Shown: piece after piece, positions 50,289 through 59,561 of the stretch
Position numbering within the stretch: the first letter of the stretch is position 1
How the letters are laid out: every line of letters begins with the position of its first letter
Assembly: GCA_963837265.1 (NCBI GenBank)
Contig: CAWIMQ010000002.1
Span: 186,001-250,000, forward strand
Source of the DNA: DATBLE01 sp963837265
Lineage (GTDB): Bacteria > Actinomycetota > Thermoleophilia > Gaiellales > Gaiellaceae
Length of the DNA stretch: 64,000 nucleotides
Direction of reading: 5' to 3'
The notes under the pieces: model-generated
The model's database searches: none
What the model was told of the DNA's origin: nothing
Seen by the model: the letters and a program-made list of their open reading frames with translations, nothing else
Program-made: the position numbers and the translations under genes

Positions 50289-51931
50289 ATGGGTGTCGCG
50301 ACGGCAGACGAGCTCGTTCGCTTCGGCCGCGAGGCGCTCGCGACAGCGGATTGGGAGCGCGCCCGCGCCTTCTTCGAGCAGGCCGCCGGGTTCGGCGAAA
50401 CTGCGGAGATTCTCGACGGCCTGGGAGAGGCGCTGCAGTTCGGGGGCGAGCATGCGCGCGCGATCGAGGTGAAGGAGCGCGCGTTTGCCGAATACGAGCG
50501 ACGTGGCCTGCGGGCGGAGGCCGCCGAGCTGGCGCGCTGGCTGGCGTTCCTGCACGTGTCCGTACACGGCAACGTGGCTGCGGCCAACGGGTGGATGGCG
50601 CGGGCCGAGAGTGCGCTGGAGGGGGTCGAGGAGTCTGCGGCGCACGGATGGCTCATCCTCGATCGCGCTCCGTGGAGCGCCGATGCATCCGAGCGCGAGC
50701 AGTTCGCGACCGCAGCGATCGCGATCGCCAGGCGGTACGGCGACAAGGACCTCGAGTTCGATGCAATGGCGCTGCTCGGCGAGGCATACGTCGCCGCGGG
50801 GCGGGTCACCGAAGGAATGACCCTGCTCGACCAGGCGATGGGCGCCGTCGCCTCGGGAGAGGTGATCGGCGTCGGCCCCGCCGGCGAGATCTACTGCAGG
50901 TTGCTGAGCGCCTGCGAACAGGCCATGGACATCAGACGCGCGGAGCAGTGGCTCGCGGCCGCGACTCGATTCGAGGCCTGGGGCGACTTCGTGCCGCCGA
51001 CCTGCCGGACGCACTACGGCGGGATCCTGATCGCACTCGGCCGCTGGGAAGAGGCGGAGCGCGAGCTGCTGGCCGCGATCCGCACCTTCGAGACGGGCTA
51101 CTGGGCGTCCCAACTCTTCGCGCTGCTTCGGCTCGCGGACCTGCGCGTTCGGCAGGGACGATTCGAGGAGGCCGAACGTCTGCTCGAGGGCTTCGACTGG
51201 CACGCGAGCGCCAAGCGGTCACTCGCGAGGATCGCGTTGGCCCGCGGCGACCTCGATCTGGCCGGGGACCTCGGCCGCTTGTGCCTCGAGAGCACGACGC
51301 CGTCCGATCCGCATTGCGCGCCCGTGCTCGCCTGCTCGTCGAGGTGCAGCTCGCATGCAGCAACCTTGCCGCCGCGGAAGAGACTCTCGACCAGCTGGCC
51401 CTTCTTGCGGTCGACCGCAAGGACGACCGGACGCGGGCCGTCGCCAAGCTCGCCGGGGGCATGGTCCGAGCAGCTCGAGGAGACCAGCAGGCGCGGACGG
51501 ACTTCCAGATGGCCCTGGAGCTGTTCTCGAGGCTCGGTCTTGCTTTCGAGGCCGCGCAAGCCCGGTTCGCGCTCGCACGGGCGCTCGGCTCGCATGCGCC
51601 GGCGGCGGCAGTCGTGGAGGCGCGGCACGCGTTGGTGACGTTCGAGCGTCTCGGCGCGATCCGGGACGCTGACGCGACCGCCGCCCTGCTGCGAGAGCTC
51701 GGGGCCCCGGCGCGGACGTTCCCGAAAGGGTACGGGGCGCTGACCAGGCGCGAGACGGAGGTCTTGTCGCTCTTGGCCGAGGGCTGCTCGAATGCCGAGA
51801 TCGCGCAGCGTCTCTACATCAGCCGGCGAACGGCCGAGCATCACGTCGCGCACATCTTGGCGAAGCTCGGCCTCCGGAACCGGGCGGAGGCGGCCGCGTA
51901 CTCGCTGCGCGAGCAGATCAAGAACCCGTAG
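50289..51931 (+). pseudogene. LuxR-type regulator with TPR-like region, frameshifted
   Basis: ATG 50289 opens helical repeats (GVATADELVRFGREALATAD, ALGRWEEAERELLAAIRTF and more). The frame runs to about 51320 (TTPSDPHCAP), where coding moves to the -1 frame (LLVEVQLACSNLAAAEETLD). It ends in a LuxR helix-turn-helix (LTRRETEVLSLLAEGCSNAE, ISRRTAEHHVAHILAKLGLR). A single indel separates regulator from DNA-binding domain. This is a recent mutation, an assembly error, or recoding; the rest is well preserved over about 547 codons. Confidence 0.75.
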
Positions 51932-51988
51932 CGGGATGGGTATTCCCACCGATGCTGCGCCCCTCGCGCGCGGCGATCCTCAGCTTTC

Positions 51989-52933
51989 ATGGACGCAGAG
52001 CTGGACCGGGAGCTCGAGAAGGCGCAGGCCGCGCTGCTCGCCCGGTTCGCACCTGAGACTCGTGTCCGCCGGATTCGCTGGTCCCAGGGCGAGACACAAG
52101 TCTTCGAGCTCGGCAGCGGCTCGCCGCTTCTGTACGTCCACGGCGGGTTGGGCGGCGCATACGAGCTGGTGCCGATCCTCGCGGCTCTCGCGGAGACCCA
52201 CCGCGTGCTCGCAGTCGACCGGCCGGGCCACGGGCTGGCCGATCCGTTCAACTACCGTGGCGTCGATCTGCACGAGCACGGACGGACGTTCCTGCGGGAC
52301 GTCGTGAATGCGCTCCAGCTTCCGACGGTCGACGTGGTCGCCAACTCGCTGGGCGCGCTCTTGTCCGTCGCCTTCGCGCTCGACGCGCCCAGCCGCGTGT
52401 CACGCCTCGCGCTCGTCGGCGCGCCGTTCGGAATCGCGCGACGGCCGCCCCTCCTGATGCTTCCGATCGGCTTCCCGCTCATCGGCCCGCGGCTCGGCAG
52501 GCATCTCTTCTCGACCGCGACGCGCGACGGGAGCCGGAAGCTCTGGGGACAGCTCATGGTCGAGCATCCCGAACGACTCGACGACCGACTGCTCGACGTC
52601 GACGTCGCCCACACGCGACGAAACGTCGAGAGCATGCTCAGCCTCATTGCCTGTATCGCCGATTGGCGGCGCCTTGGCTACCGACGCGAGCTGATCCTCG
52701 GCGAGCGCTGGCGAGCGTTGACGATGCCGACGCTTCTCCTCTGGCCCGAACACGACGCCTTCGGATCGCCGGAGGAGGGTGAGGCCCTCGTCGCTACGAA
52801 TCCGAACCTTCGCCTCGTTCGAGTTCCCGGGACCGGCCACAATGCGTGGATCGACGACCCAGAGACCGTCGTAGCCGAGATCGAGCGCTTCCTGGCCTCA
52901 GAGCCACGAAGCGGAGTGAAGACGGTCGGGTAG
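51989..52933 (+). CDS. Alpha/beta-fold hydrolase
   Basis: The 314-residue protein has oxyanion region PLLYVHGGLGGAYEL, nucleophile Ser in VVANSLGALLS, Asp in WPEHDAFGSPEE and His in PGTGHNAWID, a complete catalytic triad of the haloalkane dehalogenase/esterase-like superfamily. Substrate unknown. It follows the LuxR gene by about 58 bp in the same direction and may be its target. Confidence 0.82.
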   Translation: MDAELDRELEKAQAALLARFAPETRVRRIRWSQGETQVFELGSGSPLLYVHGGLGGAYELVPILAALAETHRVLAVDRPGHGLADPFNYRGVDLHEHGRTFLRDVVNALQLPTVDVVANSLGALLSVAFALDAPSRVSRLALVGAPFGIARRPPLLMLPIGFPLIGPRLGRHLFSTATRDGSRKLWGQLMVEHPERLDDRLLDVDVAHTRRNVESMLSLIACIADWRRLGYRRELILGERWRALTMPTLLLWPEHDAFGSPEEGEALVATNPNLRLVRVPGTGHNAWIDDPETVVAEIERFLASEPRSGVKTVG

Positions 52934-52979
52934 CACACTCGGGGTCGTACTCGTCCGCGAGCGCGCAGCGGCCGAGGGT

Positions 52980-53090
52980 TCCCGCTGGAGCGGAGCCACC
53001 CGCCCCGTTCGACGGCCGTGGGCTCGAATCCGCGGCGGCAAGGCAGTATGCGAGCGTCGTTCCTGCGATTCCGGCGCCCGAGATCAGCAT
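52980..53090 (-). pseudogene. FAD-dependent monooxygenase N-terminal fragment
   Basis: The minus strand from ATG 53090 reads MLISGAGIAGTTLAYCLA, a GxGxxG FAD-binding start. It then shifts frame to RRGFEPTAVERGG, and homology ends. Only the first ~35 residues remain. Confidence 0.55.
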
Positions 53091-53210
53091 CGTCAGCAGG
53101 TTCCGCACTCCCCTCCTTTGTCTCGGCTCTTGCTCGAGCCCGGGCTGGCGAGAGCGACCCGCGCCGGCAATCGGGATACCCGACGTCACAGGGTGCGGCT
53201 AGTCGGCGTG

Positions 53211-53516
53211 CTACCCGGCGGACTGCAGCTCCCAGGCGCCGATAATCGCGTCTTCGACGGCATCTGCGTTGCCCGCTTCGAGATCGGCGACGATCATCAT
53301 GTGCTTCCGGTAGCGCTTTGGCACGGAAAACGTCTCTGGGAACGACTGCAGTAAGAAGTCTTTGAAGTCGAACGAGGCGCGGATCACGACATGACCGTGG
53401 TCGAGCTGCCGGGCAACCAGGCGTCCCCGGTACCGCCACTCGAGGAGCCCGTTGCGGCGACGCTCGGCGACACCGTCGAGCTGAGTGGCCAGGCCGCTGA
53501 GGTCGGCAAGCCTCAT
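53211..53516 (-). CDS. MmcQ/YjbR-family protein
   Basis: The 101 residues from ATG 53516 (MRLADLSGLATQLDGVAERR) contain the family core FSVPKRYRKHMMIVADLEAG and DAIIGAWELQ. YjbR proteins are small DNA-binding-like proteins of uncertain role. The gene starts 4 bp after the SDR stop and is the last of a four-gene operon. Its first 25 codons are duplicated at 40315. Confidence 0.8.
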   Translation of the reverse strand: MRLADLSGLATQLDGVAERRRNGLLEWRYRGRLVARQLDHGHVVIRASFDFKDFLLQSFPETFSVPKRYRKHMMIVADLEAGNADAVEDAIIGAWELQSAG

Positions 53517-53520
53517 CGCT

Positions 53521-54453
53521 TCAACGGAATTCGTCGATGCCGTGGCCGTCGTCGCGCTCCCAGCCGTAGGCGGCGAGGTAGCCCCAGCAGTCGGGCCGGC
53601 TGCCGTCGGTGTCCGTGACGCCGTAGGCGTCGGCAAGCTGGCGCGCGCTGACGATCGAGCCCTCCCAGCGCCTTGCGTCGCCGGCGAGGGCGAGCGCGGC
53701 AACGCCTCGGGCGACATACGCCGGCGACTCGGAGATCGCGAAGCCGGGACGGTCCCGGCAGGCGTCCCGCCAGTTCGCCTCGGAGACGCCGAAGTTCTCC
53801 AGCATCCGCTCGGAGCGGAGCCAGCCGGGAGTCACCCCGACGACCGCCACCGGCTCGTTCTCCAGCTCGACTGCGAGCCCCTTCACGATCCGCTCGACGT
53901 TGGCCTTGACGAGGTCGTAGTAGAAGCCCACGTTGCGCCGGAACTCGGCGTTCGCCTGCGAGGTGCCGTCCGTCACCTCGACGACCAGGCCAAGGGTTCG
54001 GCCAGCACCAGCGGTGCGCAAGATCAGGGGGATCGCTGCCCGACACGTGATCAGATGCGTGTGCACGCCCATCTGCAGCATCCGCAGCCCGCCCGCCCAG
54101 TCGTGCTCCCAGAGCGGCTTGTCCCATTCCATGTACCGGTCGCCGCCGAAGATGTCGTTGACGAGGACGTCAAGCCGGCCCTGGTCGCGCTCGATTCCCC
54201 CGACGAGCTCAGCAACCGAGGCGGGGTCTTCGTGATCGACCACGAGCGCCGATCCCTCCCCGCCGGCGGCAGCGATCAGCTCCCCGGTCTCCTCGATCGT
54301 CTCGGGCCTGCCCAGCTCCGAGGGCCCGGACGCACGGCTGCTGCGGCCGGTCGCGTAGACGTAGAAGCCCGCGCGGGCGAGCTCGACGGCGATCGCCCGG
54401 CCCGCACCGCGCGTCGCGCCCGCTACCAGGGCGACCGTCCGCGGCCCGTTCAC
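53521..54453 (-). CDS. SDR-family oxidoreductase
   Basis: The 310 residues from GTG 54453 overlap the HIT gene stop. The Rossmann start is ALVAGATRGAGRAIAVELAR (TGxxxGxG-like), a DVLVNDIFGGDR segment occupies the NNAG position, and the catalytic Tyr/Lys pair lies in GFYYDLVKANVERIVKGLAV. A C-terminal extension (DTDGSRPDCWGYLAAYGWER) is characteristic of this subgroup. It reduces or oxidises an unknown alcohol/ketone with NAD(P). A C-terminal fragment is duplicated at 40.1 kb. Confidence 0.85.
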   Translation of the reverse strand: MNGPRTVALVAGATRGAGRAIAVELARAGFYVYATGRSSRASGPSELGRPETIEETGELIAAAGGEGSALVVDHEDPASVAELVGGIERDQGRLDVLVNDIFGGDRYMEWDKPLWEHDWAGGLRMLQMGVHTHLITCRAAIPLILRTAGAGRTLGLVVEVTDGTSQANAEFRRNVGFYYDLVKANVERIVKGLAVELENEPVAVVGVTPGWLRSERMLENFGVSEANWRDACRDRPGFAISESPAYVARGVAALALAGDARRWEGSIVSARQLADAYGVTDTDGSRPDCWGYLAAYGWERDDGHGIDEFR

Positions 54454-54947
54454 ATCAGCGCCGCGACGCGCTCAGCCGCCGCGGCGAGCTCCTCGTCGGG
54501 CACGTTCGGAAGCGCGTCTTCCCAGAGCGGGAGCATCATCCCGGATGCCTCGACCATGCCGAGCGGCCGCGGCAGGAACCAGACGTGGAAGTGCGCAGCG
54601 CCGTCTCCCCAGCGATAGAGATGGACGCGCGCGACGTCGCCGAGCGCCAGGATCGCGCGCTCGACGCGCGCCGCGACCCGGCCGAAGTCGGCCGCGAGCT
54701 CCTCGGGGAGGTCGGAGAAGGAGTCGACGTGGACGCGGCTCGCGAGCCAGACCGCGCCGGGCAGGCTGCCGCCGACCGGAGGGTGCAGCGTCCAGTTGTC
54801 GTCCGACCACACCGCCGAGGTCGCCCTCCCGGTGCAGATGCCGCAGGGCGGGCCGCCCGGCTCGCCGCGGCGCGGCGGCTCCGGGATCTGGCGCTCCTCC
54901 GGCTCGCGCGGTGTGAGCGGTTCGACGTACGGAAGCGTCATGCTCAT
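54450..54947 (-). CDS. HIT-like protein
   Basis: ATG 54947 (MSMTLPYVEPLTPREPEERQ) sits 7 bp after AGGAGG, giving 165 residues. A CGICTGR element near residue 37 may hold metal. AAHFHVWFLPRP is a HIT-type histidine motif with Trp replacing the third His. HIT proteins bind or hydrolyse nucleotides. It overlaps the methyltransferase stop and the SDR start by 4 bp each. Confidence 0.7.
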   Translation of the reverse strand: MSMTLPYVEPLTPREPEERQIPEPPRRGEPGGPPCGICTGRATSAVWSDDNWTLHPPVGGSLPGAVWLASRVHVDSFSDLPEELAADFGRVAARVERAILALGDVARVHLYRWGDGAAHFHVWFLPRPLGMVEASGMMLPLWEDALPNVPDEELAAAAERVAALM

Positions 54948-55522
54948 CTCGGCTCCTCCTCGGGTGGCTTGTGGGCGGTGAAGAGCAGCCCCCGCCCGAC
55001 CGTCAGCGTCACTCGGCCGAACCCGGCCGCCTGCAGGAACACGAGCAGGCGTGCCGGATCGATCGGGTTGTAGGCATCCCCTTCGTGGAAGGCGTGCAGC
55101 TCCTGGCTGGCCAGGCTGTCGGCTCCCAGCAGGACTCCGCCGGGCCGGAGAAGCCGGAACGCCTCGGTGACCGTCGCAAACTGCAGCGCCTGCGTCGGCA
55201 GATGGTGGAGCATCGTGAACGCGCCGACCGCGTCGAAGGAGGCGTCCGGGTAGGGGGCGCAGGTGCAGTCGCCGACCGCGACCGTGACGTTGCTGCCGGC
55301 GAATTTGTCGGCGAGCCGGGCTGCTGCGGTCGCGTCGAGCTCCAGCGCGACGAGGCGCTTGACGCGATGGCGGAGCCAGCGGGTCGCGGCGCCCGGCCCG
55401 GGCCCGAGCTCCAGCATCTCGTCGCCGAGATCCACGGCGGCGACCAGGGGCGCCAGCACTTCGGCCTCGAGGTGCTCCGCCCAGTCCGGGCTCGCGCACA
55501 GGATGGCGTGGTTCTCGTTCAC
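54944..55522 (-). CDS. Class I SAM-dependent methyltransferase
   Basis: GTG 55522 (VNENHAILCASPDWAEHLEA) is preferred because the longer frame to 55588 collides with the divergent AraC gene; 192 residues. The AdoMet motif is MLELGPGPGAATRWLRHRV, then VAVGDCTCAPYPDASFDAVG and FRLLRPGGVLLGADSL. It heads the operon methyltransferase-HIT-SDR-YjbR. Substrate unknown. Confidence 0.82.
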   Translation of the reverse strand: MNENHAILCASPDWAEHLEAEVLAPLVAAVDLGDEMLELGPGPGAATRWLRHRVKRLVALELDATAAARLADKFAGSNVTVAVGDCTCAPYPDASFDAVGAFTMLHHLPTQALQFATVTEAFRLLRPGGVLLGADSLASQELHAFHEGDAYNPIDPARLLVFLQAAGFGRVTLTVGRGLLFTAHKPPEEEPR

Positions 55523-55578
55523 CTCGATGACGCTATCCCCCGCCCGGCTGGTTCCGAAAGCCGGTAGTCTGCCAACTT

Positions 55579-56340
55579 GTGTCGGCAAACGGACAAGTTG
55601 CTCGGGCGGCGATCGTGGCCACGTTCCCGATGCCCGTCGGCACGCGGTTCGAGTGGCACCACCACCACGAGCACCAGCTCGCCTGGTCGCCGGAAGGGGT
55701 GCTGGTCGTGCACACCCGCGCCGGCAGCTACGTGCTTCCGCCCACGCGGGCGTTGTGGATACCCGCCGGCACGTCGCACGAGACCCGGGCGTCGGGAGCC
55801 GCAGTTCTGCGGTCGGTCTACGTCAGGACGGGAGACTGCCCGATCGCATGGGACGACCCGACACCTGTCGGGGTGAGCCCGCTGCTGCGGGAACTGATCC
55901 CCCACCTCGAGGACGACTCCCTTACGACCGAGCAGCGGCTCCGTGCCGAAGCCGTGCTCTTCGACCTCCTCGCCCCGCTTGCCGTCGCCACGATCGACAT
56001 CCGCCTTCCCACCGACGAGCGTGCATATCGCGTGGCCGAGGCTCTCCTGGCGGATCCCGTCGACGGCCGCACCTTGCACGCCTGGGGCCGTCAGGTCGGC
56101 GCCAGCAGCCGCACGCTCGCCCGCGCCTTCCTCTCCGAGACCGGGCTCTCGTTCGGCCGCTGGCGCACGCTCGCCCGGCTCCAGGCCGCCCTCCTTCAGC
56201 TTGCGGAGGGACGACCGGTCGGTCTCGTCGCTACCCGCGTCGGCTACCGCACACCGAGCGCGTTCATCGCTGCCTTCCGCGCCCACACCGGCGTGACGCC
56301 GGGCCGCTACTTCGAGCGGTCGCTGTTCCCGGCCGAGTGA
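55579..56340 (+). CDS. AraC-family regulator with cupin domain
   Basis: The 253 residues from GTG 55579. An N-terminal cupin (FEWHHHHEHQLAWSPEGVLV, PPTRALWIPAGTSHETRASG) with many histidines is followed by two helix-turn-helix units (LHAWGRQVGASSRTLARAFL, VATRVGYRTPSAFIAAFRAH). It is divergent from the methyltransferase operon across a short spacer and probably controls it. Confidence 0.87.
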   Translation: MSANGQVARAAIVATFPMPVGTRFEWHHHHEHQLAWSPEGVLVVHTRAGSYVLPPTRALWIPAGTSHETRASGAAVLRSVYVRTGDCPIAWDDPTPVGVSPLLRELIPHLEDDSLTTEQRLRAEAVLFDLLAPLAVATIDIRLPTDERAYRVAEALLADPVDGRTLHAWGRQVGASSRTLARAFLSETGLSFGRWRTLARLQAALLQLAEGRPVGLVATRVGYRTPSAFIAAFRAHTGVTPGRYFERSLFPAE

Positions 56341-56390
56341 CTCGGGCCAATTCCGGCGCCGAGGGCTGATCGCCGGGACAGGCGATTTGC

Positions 56391-56562
56391 CCGTATCACT
56401 TCCACTGGGGCGATGAGGAGTGGTTGATCGTCGTTGCCGGAACGCCGGCGCTTCGGACTCCTGAAGGCGAAACGGCTCTGGAAGCGGGCGACGTCGTTGG
56501 CTTCCCGGTAGCCCCAAAGAGCGCTCATCTTGTAGTCAATGATGGCAACAGACGGCGTGCGT
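56391..56562 (+). pseudogene. Cupin-domain protein fragment
   Basis: The frame PYHFHWGDEEWLIVVAGTPA, LRTPEGETALEAGDVVGFPV, KSAHLVVNDG is the central beta-barrel of a cupin protein with its metal-site His residues. Start and end are missing, and the frame runs into the histidine-kinase gene on the opposite strand. Confidence 0.6.
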
Positions 56563-56578
56563 CAGCGTGGCCGGCCGC

Positions 56579-57331
56579 TCAACGTGCGGGGAAGCGGATC
56601 TCGATTGTCAGGCCGCCGCCGCGTCGGGGCTCGGCGAGGACGGTGCCGTGGTGTGCCTTGGCGATGGCTTGCACAATGGCGAGACCGAGTCCGGCGCCGT
56701 CGGCGGCGGAGTCGAGTCGTTGGAAGGGTTGGAATAGACGGGCGAGCTCGCCTGCGGGGATCGCCGGGCCGCTGTTGGCAACGGTGACGATGGCGCGATC
56801 TGTGCCGGCGTGGGTTGCGAGCTCGAGCCAGCCGCCGGGGATGTTGTGCCGAGTCGCATTCGCCACGAGGTTGGTGACGAGGTGTTCGATCAGTACGGGG
56901 TCGCCGGTTGTCGCGGCTGCCTTGAGTGTCGCGGTGACGTCGAGTCCTCGGCAGTCGTGGGTTCGTATCGCTTCGGCCGCGATCGCGGCGATGTCGACCG
57001 GTTCCTTGCGCGTGCGTCCGCATTCGCTCCGGGCAAGGGTGAGCAGCGCCTCGATCAGATGCTCCTGCCGCGCGCACGCGTCGACGATGCGTTCACCCAG
57101 CTGCCGCAGTGCGGTCACGTCGGCGGCGGGATCGGCGAGCGCGACCTCGACGAGCGCGCGCTGGAGCGCGATCGGCGTGCGCAGCTCGTGGGCCACGAAC
57201 GAGACGAACCGACGCTGCGCCTCGAATGCGTCGATCCGGGCGGCTCCCGCTGCTCTCGCGACGACGGCGACTGCGCCGGCGCTCCGATCGGTCGGTGGAC
57301 AGGCCGACCCGCCGGAGTTCGCGGCGGCCAT
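56579..57331 (-). CDS. Histidine kinase lacking its sensor region
   Basis: The 250 residues from ATG 57331. The H-box FVSFVAHELRTPIALQRALV holds the phospho-His. The N-box is LVTNLVANATRHNI, and GAGLGLAIVQAIAKAHHGTV is the G-box of the ATPase. Family members have an N-terminal membrane sensor and HAMP linker; here nothing of that kind remains and the lipoprotein gene ends only 8 bp upstream. It is probably a truncated kinase whose response-regulator partner survives only as a fragment at 58018. Confidence 0.7.
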   Translation of the reverse strand: MAAANSGGSACPPTDRSAGAVAVVARAAGAARIDAFEAQRRFVSFVAHELRTPIALQRALVEVALADPAADVTALRQLGERIVDACARQEHLIEALLTLARSECGRTRKEPVDIAAIAAEAIRTHDCRGLDVTATLKAAATTGDPVLIEHLVTNLVANATRHNIPGGWLELATHAGTDRAIVTVANSGPAIPAGELARLFQPFQRLDSAADGAGLGLAIVQAIAKAHHGTVLAEPRRGGGLTIEIRFPAR

Positions 57332-57339
57332 CGTCACGG

Positions 57340-57930
57340 TCACGGCGTCGCCGACCCGCTCGCACCGAACAGTCCAGGCACGAGCTTCCGGCATTCCTGC
57401 ATGGCGGTGCTGAACTGTGGCGAGTGCGTATCGACGCCGGGCGGCATCGGCTGCACCTCGCCGGGCCGGGGGTCTGGGAAGCCCGCGACCCCGTGCGAGC
57501 GCATGCAGTGGGCGAAGGCGAGTAGTGTCTGCTGCTCCTGCGGGTCCGGCGGGCCGCCCGCCGGAACCAGGGTGCGGCAGGCCCGCTGCGCCCTCGTGAA
57601 CGGTGCAGAGTCGGGGTTGAGCCCGGGCTTGCTGCTGCCGGTCGTCTGCGTGCCGAGCTTGATGCCTCCGTCCGGTCCCGGGTCGGGGAAGTTCGGCAGG
57701 CCATGACTGCGCATGCAGGCGGAGTAGGCCAGCCAGCTCGCTGACACGCTCTCGCTTCGCGACGACGACGTGGTGGAGGTCGTCGTCCCGACCTGGGCCA
57801 CGGACAGATCCGCTGAGCTGCCGCCGCATCCTGCTGCGACGAACGCGGAAGCGGCGAGAAAGGTGAAGAGGGCCGCGACCGAGGCGGTGCCGCGGGGAAC
57901 ACCGCGGCGGCGGCTCGTGGGTTTGCTCAT
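57340..57930 (-). CDS. Secreted lipoprotein with paired CMRSHG repeats
   Basis: ATG 57930 starts a signal peptide (ASVAALFTFLAASAFVAAGC) ending in a lipobox, so the protein is lipid-anchored outside the cell. The mature part has a Ser/Thr linker and two related blocks, YSACMRSHGLPNFPDPGPDG and FAHCMRSHGVAGFPDPRPGE, each followed by a conserved Cys (RACRTL, QECRKL). This family is common in actinobacteria next to two-component genes, but its function is not known. Confidence 0.75.
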   Translation of the reverse strand: MSKPTSRRRGVPRGTASVAALFTFLAASAFVAAGCGGSSADLSVAQVGTTTSTTSSSRSESVSASWLAYSACMRSHGLPNFPDPGPDGGIKLGTQTTGSSKPGLNPDSAPFTRAQRACRTLVPAGGPPDPQEQQTLLAFAHCMRSHGVAGFPDPRPGEVQPMPPGVDTHSPQFSTAMQECRKLVPGLFGASGSATP

Positions 57931-58017
57931 CGCCCCATGGTCGGCCGCGCAGCTTGACCGCGTGCGAACGAAGTAGGAAGAAACGGCGAAAGATCGTCGC
58001 CGCGGCTGGATCGAGCG

Positions 58018-58210
58018 GGTGGCTTTCGGGTCGCGCACGCCGTCGATGGCGAGCAGGCGATCGCGGCGCTCGAGGCGCGGCCCGACTGCGTCTTGCTCGA
58101 CGTGATGCTTCCCGGCCGCTCGGGGTTCGAGGTCTGTCGCGAGATCCGGGAGCGATCGGAGGTGCCGGTGCTGTTTCTCAGCGCCCGTGACGGCGACGTG
58201 GACAAGTGCG
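58018..58210 (+). pseudogene. Response-regulator receiver fragment
   Basis: GFRVAHAVDGEQAIAALEAR, CVLLDVMLPGRSGFEVCREI, VPVLFLSARDGDVDK is the middle of a receiver domain with its phospho-acceptor Asp (LLDVMLPG) and the switch Ser. Both ends are missing. It points away from the truncated kinase and is probably the remains of its partner. Confidence 0.65.
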
Positions 58211-58355
58211 CGGGCTCGGCCTCGGGCAACTGCCTTGATCAGGCGTGCCCGGGTCCCTCGTCGGCGGGCGCGAAGACACCGTTTCTCGCCCGCCACGTGG
58301 GTCAGAGCGGCTCGAAGAGGCGGTGAGACTGAGCCAGAGTATGTGGGCACGCCTG

Positions 58356-59561
58356 CTAGACGGTGCGTAGGGCTTCGGTCGGGGACATGCGGGCGGCGCG
58401 GAGTGCAGGGAGGAGGCCGGCGAGGGCGCCGATCACGATCGCGGCGGCGAGGCCGCCTGCCCAGGCGAGGGTGGGGATGACCGTGATCCAGCCCTTGGTG
58501 GAGGCGTAGGCGGCGGTGGCGAGAGCGCCGGCACCGACGCCGGCGGCGCCGCCGAGGAGGGCGAGCAGGATCGCTTCGGCGAGGAACTGGGTGCGGATGT
58601 GAGCCTTGGTGGCGCCGAGAGAGCGGCGGAGGCCGATCTCGGATCGGCGCTCGAGGACGCCGATCAGCATGATGTTGGCGACCCCGACGGCGCCGACGAG
58701 GAGCGAGATGGCGCCTAGGCCGAGGAACAGGCTGTTGAGCGCACCCTTGGCCTGCGCGCGAAGGGTGAGGGCGAGCGACGGCTGGCTGACTTCGACCTCG
58801 TTCGGCGCCTCCGGGTTGGCGGTCTGGGCGAGAACGGACTGGACGGCGGCGGTCTGGCTGGTGTCGCTGCGGACGTAGATGGTCGTGGGGTGGCCGTCGA
58901 AGTCGAGGTAGCGCTCGGCCGCGGTGAAGCCCACGAGGACGGCGCTGTCGATCTCGGGGGCGAGGACGGCGGGGCCGAGGATCCCGGCGAGGTAGAACCA
59001 CATGCCGCCGAGCCAGATCCGCTCGCCCCGGTAGAGGCGGTCGATGCCGAGCCGGCTCGCGGCTGCGGCGCCGAGGACGGCGACCGGAAGCATGGCGGTG
59101 GCGGCGTTCAGGTAGGAACCCTGGGCGATCGTGGTGCCGACCGTCTTCGGGAGATCGAGGCTGGCCGCCTGGACGGAGAGGGCGTTCGTGTTCACGGCGG
59201 GGATGAGCGGGCTGCGGTAGACGTTGGCGTCGGTGGAGCCGGTCTCGTCGACCTGCTGCACGGGGCCGATGCGGGCGATCATTCCCGGGGCGGCGAGGGG
59301 GAGCTCGGCGGCCTGTCCGAAGAGGGTCTGGCCGTTGGCGACCGTGAGCAGGTTGGTGCCGAGCTTGTCGATCTCGGCGAGCAGGCCCGCCTGGCTGGAG
59401 GAGGAGAGACCGAGGACGGCGACGATCGCGGCGACGCCGATTGCGATGCCGAGCGCGGAGAGGGCGGCGCGAAGACGGCGGGTGCGGAGGCCGACGCTCG
59501 CGACCCGAGCGAGGTCGGACATTCGCAGCCGGGGTGATTCGACGGCGGATGGTGCGCTCAC
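58356..59561 (-). CDS. MacB-like ABC transporter permease
   Basis: The 401 residues from GTG 59561, overlapping the Ig-repeat gene stop. One N-terminal membrane helix (LSALGIAIGVAAIVAVLGLS), a ~220-residue extracytoplasmic domain, then three helices (LGLGAISLLVGAVGVANIML, FLAEAILLALLGGAAGVGAG, LAAAIVIGALAGLLPALRAA), the FtsX/MacB layout. ERRSEIGLRRSLGATKAHIR is the coupling helix. It is the last gene of a four-gene export operon. Confidence 0.88.
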   Translation of the reverse strand: MSAPSAVESPRLRMSDLARVASVGLRTRRLRAALSALGIAIGVAAIVAVLGLSSSSQAGLLAEIDKLGTNLLTVANGQTLFGQAAELPLAAPGMIARIGPVQQVDETGSTDANVYRSPLIPAVNTNALSVQAASLDLPKTVGTTIAQGSYLNAATAMLPVAVLGAAAASRLGIDRLYRGERIWLGGMWFYLAGILGPAVLAPEIDSAVLVGFTAAERYLDFDGHPTTIYVRSDTSQTAAVQSVLAQTANPEAPNEVEVSQPSLALTLRAQAKGALNSLFLGLGAISLLVGAVGVANIMLIGVLERRSEIGLRRSLGATKAHIRTQFLAEAILLALLGGAAGVGAGALATAAYASTKGWITVIPTLAWAGGLAAAIVIGALAGLLPALRAARMSPTEALRTV

